A stretch of DNA of 30,004 bases. It comes from Nemertoderma westbladi. Lineage: Eukaryota > Xenacoelomorpha > Nemertodermatida > Nemertodermatidae. Under the pieces are notes generated by a model. That model did no database searches, was not told the origin of the DNA, and saw only the letters and a program-made list of their open reading frames with translations. Where the stretch lies: positions 1-30,004 of the forward strand of contig JAUCBJ010006986.1 in NCBI GenBank assembly GCA_032718475.1, in the 5' to 3' direction. The position numbers and the translations under genes are program-made. Below, in pieces: positions 26,453 through 30,004 of the stretch (its first letter is position 1; each line of letters opens with the position of its first letter).

Positions 26453-28606
26453 GAGTCCCTCGAGACGGTGACACTGGGATTCCAGGTCACTAAGAACCCC
26501 AGTTTCGGAATCACCGAACTCCAGTTCCTCCCAGATTCCGGTGCCAACATTACGGCGATTCCCTTCCGGATCTACTCAGCCTTCGGGGGGAAAGTCGAGA
26601 ACCTCCGGAACTCCAACCCGCCGCCCCAACCACCTAAACTCGCCAACGGTAGTCGAGCGGGTTGGGTTTTTAAGGGAGTTTTCGGCGCCACCATCCAGTG
26701 CCATGCATTGCACACTGCCTGCACGACGGATGTCTGGGTCCTGGACGGCCTCCACCAACCACTGCTGTCCAGGAAGACCTGCTTCACCCTCGGGATCCTG
26801 TGGAGCCCCATCCTCCGGGGTGGGCGGGGGCCACCCGACGCCCCCACTAGGCAGTGCGCGAACCATCTACTGGCCGCGCCACTGCCCACGCCACCGACCA
26901 TGCCACCAGCACAACCACCGCCAACCCCACCAACACCGACACCATCGCCGACACTGCCACCCAACGCGACCCAGACCTGGGAAACCCTGGTTACCCGGTA
27001 CCCCCGCCCCCTCTCTGGGAACTGTAGGGTTATGGCCGGGGGGGATATAACCATAAAACTGCTCCCGGACGCCAAACCATCGTTCCGGTACTCCAACCGC
27101 CCCATACCGGCCAACCTGGAGGAGGCATTCGACAGGGAGCTCAGCGACCAGGTTGCCATGGGGATCCTCGAGCCCGCGGACGATGCCAACAGTCCCAGCG
27201 CGTGGCTCAGCCCAATGGTCGTTACTAGGAAGAAGAGTGACCCCAACTCCGTCCGGATTACTGTCGACCTCCGGGAGTTGAACCGCCACACTGTCCGACC
27301 CGCCTACTTTTCCCCGGACCCGTTCCAGGTCGTCTCCCGCGTCCCCACATCGGCCCGCTACTTCTCCGTCGTCGATGGACTCAAGGGGTTCCACCAGGTC
27401 GGCCTCGATCGGAACAGCCGGGAGCTCACCACGTTCGCCACTCCGCGGGGACGGTTCCGGTACCGCCGAATGCCCATGGGGTGGCACGGCAGTTCGGACG
27501 TCTTCAACGCCCGGATGGCCAAGGCCCTCCAGGGCGTCCCCAACATCGGCCGGATCGTCGAGGATATCCTCATCTATTCCGACACCATAGAGGACCATCC
27601 GGAGGCAGTGGCGAGAGTTCTCGCCGCCTGCGACACCGCCGACATCTCCATCAACCCGAGGAAGGTTCAGTTCTGCCTTCCGGAAGTCAAGTTCAGCGGC
27701 TACATCGTCTCCCACGGCCGATTCCGGATCGACCCGGAACTCACGGACGACCTACGGAACTTCCCGACCCCAACCTGCCGGAAGGAACTCCGATCGTTCC
27801 TCGGCCTCGCCCAGCAGCTGGGAAACTCCACAGCGGAGATAACCCAACTAATCGAACCCCTCCGGAGCCTGAACTCTAACTATAACAGCTGGTTGTGGCT
27901 GCCCCAACACAACCAGGCGTTCGAGGCGACCCGGTCCGCCCTGTCCAGCCCCCACTACCTGTCTGGGTTCCACCCCGACCGACGGACGGAACTCCTCACC
28001 GATGCCTCCCGGCTCCACGGACTCGGTTTCCTTCTCCGACAGCGCGACCCCGACTCCAACCGTTGGCTCACCGTCCAGTGCGGCTCCCGTACCCTCGCCA
28101 AACACGAGGCCAACTGGTCCGGTATGGCCGAACTGGAGGCCCTCGGCGCTGCGTGGGCGGCCCACAAGTGCCGCTATTTCCTCGACGGACTGCGGCACTT
28201 CGAACTGGTGACCGACAGCAGTCCGTTGATTCCTGTACTGAACGATCGCAGCCTCGACCAGGTCACCAACGACCGCCTGCTGAAACTGAAGACCGCCTTG
28301 GCGCGGTTTAATTTCACCGCTCGGCACCAACGCGGCACCAAGCACCTCGTGGCTGACGCGTTCTCCCGCGCCCCCCGCCACGCACCGGAGCCCTCCGACC
28401 TACTACTCACCCCGGAGGACGACGCCGACCGGGAGTTCATCGTCAACGCGGCTGCGGGAGAAATACAACCCGTCGAATCCCGGGACGCCCGTCTCGAACA
28501 GGTCCGCCAGGTCGGCCAGCTAGACCCCGTCTACCGCGCCCTGCTCACCACCATCGACGAGGGCTGGCCGACCTCCAAACACCAGATTACCGACGACCAA
28601 CTCTGA
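26453..28606 (+). pseudogene. pol: gypsy pol: protease, reverse transcriptase, RNase H
   Basis: The open frame follows the gag TAG in the same phase. There is no ATG at the head, so expression as a Gag-Pol fusion is likely. Numbering from 26468: aspartic protease LPDSGANITAIP (DSG at 23-25) with a hydrophobic partner near 100; a Pro/Thr-rich spacer at 135-168; RT at about 215-420 with VRITVDLRELNRHT, catalytic Asp303 in VVDGLKGFHQ, RMPMGW and the dyad region IVEDILIYSD (363-372); RNase H at about 505-635 with TDAS (Asp512), Glu in ELEALG, TDSS (Asp583) and VADAFSRAP (Asp630). The RT dyad has Glu where Asp is expected (codon GAG at 27560-27562), which should abolish or cripple polymerisation. 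A TGA at 28604-28606 ends the frame before integrase. Confidence 0.92.
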
Positions 28607-29893
28607 CCTTACTTCGCTCACCGCGCTGACCTGATGGCCCACAATGGCCTCATCCTCCGCGGGCCCCAATTATACATCCCCGTGGAACTGCGACACGAGA
28701 CCCTGCTGCAACTCCACGCAGCCCACCAGGGCCTTAACAAGACGCGAGAACGCGCTAACAGGTCTGTCTGGTGGCCCTCCATCGCCCACGACATTACACA
28801 GGCGGTGGAGCGGTGCCAACCGTGTCAGGCAGTCCTCCCCTCCCACGCACCCGAGCCCCTCCAGCGCAACCCGGAAGCGACCCGTCCGTTCCAACGGACC
28901 CACATCGACCTCTTCCAGGTCGACGCCAAAAACTACATGGCCGCCACCGACGAGTTCACTGGGTGGCCGACATTATATCGGCTAAACTCCGACACCACCT
29001 CGGTCGCCATTATCGACTGCCTCCGTAAGCTGTTCCTCGCCACCGCGGTGCCTACGGTGCTCCACCCAGATGGAGGCCCCCAACTTGTGTCAGACGCCAT
29101 CAAGAACTTCCTCCATCGATGGGGCGTCACCCTCGAGCCTTCCAGCCCCCACCTCCCACGCACAAACGGACGGGCGGAGGCCGCGGTGAAAGCCCTTAAG
29201 AAGATCGTCCGGGGAGCCAACCACGACTCAGACGCCATCGCCCAGGGGATACTCGCGTTCCGGAATACCCCCCGCTACGGAGGCCGGTCCCCCGCGGAAC
29301 TCCTCTACGGCAGGAACGTCCGTGAGGCCCTCCCCGTGCATTTCACTGCACTCGACCCCAAATGGCGCCAAACCTTCGCCGAGCTCGACGCCCTTGCCGA
29401 CTCCAACCGCGCGCTACTCCGGGCGAACTATGACGGCCACACCCGACCACTCCGGGCCCTCCCAGTAGGCCACCCTGTCCTTATCCAGGACCCCCGCGAT
29501 AAACGCTGGACGGGCCAGGGGACAGTAGTCGAGACCCTCCAGAACCACGACTACCTGGTACGTCAAGCCAGCGGCCGTGTCGTGCGACGCAACCGGGTTT
29601 TTCTGCGGACCCGGTCGCCCACGCTACCAGCATCGGGCCCACCACTACCGCCCACCCCACCACAACCACTCCAAGAAATCACACCCAACCCACCACCACT
29701 GGCGCCATCGGCGCCACCCGTACCCACCTGGGCCGACGTCGCCGCGCCGCCTCAGCCACCGACCGCCACCAGCCCCCCACGGGCACCTCAATCACCGACC
29801 CAAGGCCCACCACCCCCCGCCCACACCCATACCCGCTCGGGTCGAACCATTCGCCCCCCACCACGATACGCCAACAGTGACTACAGTAAATAA
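28607..29893 (+). pseudogene. pol: gypsy pol: integrase and proline-rich tail
   Basis: It continues in the same frame directly after the TGA; the first Met is at 28634 but is unlikely to be a natural start. Numbering from 28634: zinc-binding HHCC (His28/31 region and C61xxC64), catalytic core DD35E with Asp92 (HIDLF), Asp146 (HPDGGPQ) and Glu182 (NGRAEAAVKAL, 35 residues later), then a C-terminal chromatin/DNA-binding barrel near 275-325 (KRWTGQGTVVETLQNHDYLV). The last 90 residues are Pro/Thr-rich and close with RSGRTIRPPPRY, a common ending in gypsy Pol proteins. All catalytic residues are intact. Integrase would insert element cDNA into chromosomes. No env frame follows. Confidence 0.92.
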
Positions 29894-29986
29894 CCCTCAT
29901 AGCCTGTTCATTTTAACTTTTAGCGGTATATCGTTATTTACCAGTACCTTTATTGTTAATCACCCACCCCTCCTAAGAAGGGGATA
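29894..29986 (+). other. gypsy 3' untranslated stretch with polypurine tract
   Basis: About 90 bases between the pol stop and the 3' LTR. The AAGAAGGGGA tract at 29975-29984, two bases before the LTR, is the expected plus-strand primer. The space is too short for an envelope gene. Confidence 0.75.
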
Positions 29987-30004
29987 TGTGTAGTATAGTG
30001 CATG
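29987..30004 (+). repeat. 3' LTR, first 18 bases (partial)
   Basis: TGTGTAGTATAGTGCATG, identical to the 5' LTR start. The remainder lies outside the window. Confidence 0.88.

Larger units (their letters stand above)
21651..30004 (+). mobile_element. Ty3/gypsy-type LTR retrotransposon (3' LTR runs off the window)
   Basis: Order: 5' LTR, gag, protease, reverse transcriptase, RNase H, integrase, proline-rich C-terminus, polypurine tract, 3' LTR. Integrase after RNase H is the Ty3/gypsy order. The 18 bases at 29987-30004 are identical to 21651-21668, which fixes both LTR starts. The coding part is strikingly GC-rich against AT-rich flanks. Gag is split by a 3,518-bp nested transposon; without it the element would be about 4.8 kb plus the 3' LTR, a normal size for a compact gypsy element. 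Further lesions: two small gag indels, TAG between gag and protease, TGA before integrase, and a changed RT dyad. The 5' LTR sits inside a degenerate tandem repeat. The flanking target duplication cannot be checked because the right end is outside. Confidence 0.92.

Noticed and set aside
29894-29986. Possible env gene at the 3' end of the gypsy element
   Set aside because: Only about 90 bases lie between pol and the 3' LTR.

Overview
This is eukaryotic DNA, almost certainly from an invertebrate animal. The background is AT-rich with long gene-poor stretches, poly-G tracts, (AGAC/GGAC)n repeats and frequent palindromic words such as AGGCCT and ACCGGT, and is packed with transposable elements (TEs) of several classes. 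I see no bacterial gene organisation. An aquatic arthropod or similar animal is my guess, but the sequence does not fix the phylum.

Layout: (1) 1-1863, minus strand: an open frame for a 567-residue acidic and coiled-coil protein that looks like the Gag of an LTR retrotransposon. It stops at a TGA, beyond which the same frame stays open to the window edge. (2) 1864-8199: mostly non-coding, with a 25-bp tandem repeat and a 1.25-kb Tc1/mariner-like non-autonomous element with inverted ends. (3) about 8200-11546: a damaged LINE whose 5' region was invaded by a short, oppositely oriented copy of its own family, with an 11-bp target duplication. (4) 11547-13942: non-coding, with degenerate repeats, a 21-G run and one doubtful small ORF. 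(5) 13943-15958: a 13-unit, mostly 43-bp minisatellite running into the 3' end of an intronless minus-strand gene. That gene encodes a 497-residue type I membrane protein and is the best host-gene candidate here. (6) 16051-17630: a second 5'-truncated copy of the same LINE family, about 90 bp upstream of that gene's start codon. (7) 17800-21650: AT-rich DNA with inverted C-rich/G-rich minisatellites bounding a 1.3-kb segment, a C13G15 block and a degenerate 160-180-bp tandem repeat. (8) 21651 to the end: a Ty3/gypsy-type LTR retrotransposon, from its 5' LTR to the first 18 bases of its 3' LTR.

The gypsy element is unusually GC-rich for this locus. Its gag is split by a 3,518-bp DNA transposon-like insertion (22016-25533) with 16-bp perfect terminal inverted repeats and an exact 8-bp target-site duplication. 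That insertion has GC-rich repeat arrays near both ends, encodes no transposase I can see, and carries an internal inverted-repeat pair and a decayed LINE fragment of a different family. Apart from the insertion, gag and pol lie in one frame, broken by a pair of compensating small indels, a TAG between gag and protease and a TGA between RNase H and integrase. The reverse transcriptase dyad also reads VED instead of the usual xDD.

I find no operon, CRISPR array, tRNA or rRNA. The observations most worth following are the composite 3.5-kb element, the minisatellite that encodes the end of a membrane protein, and the inverted-minisatellite segment.
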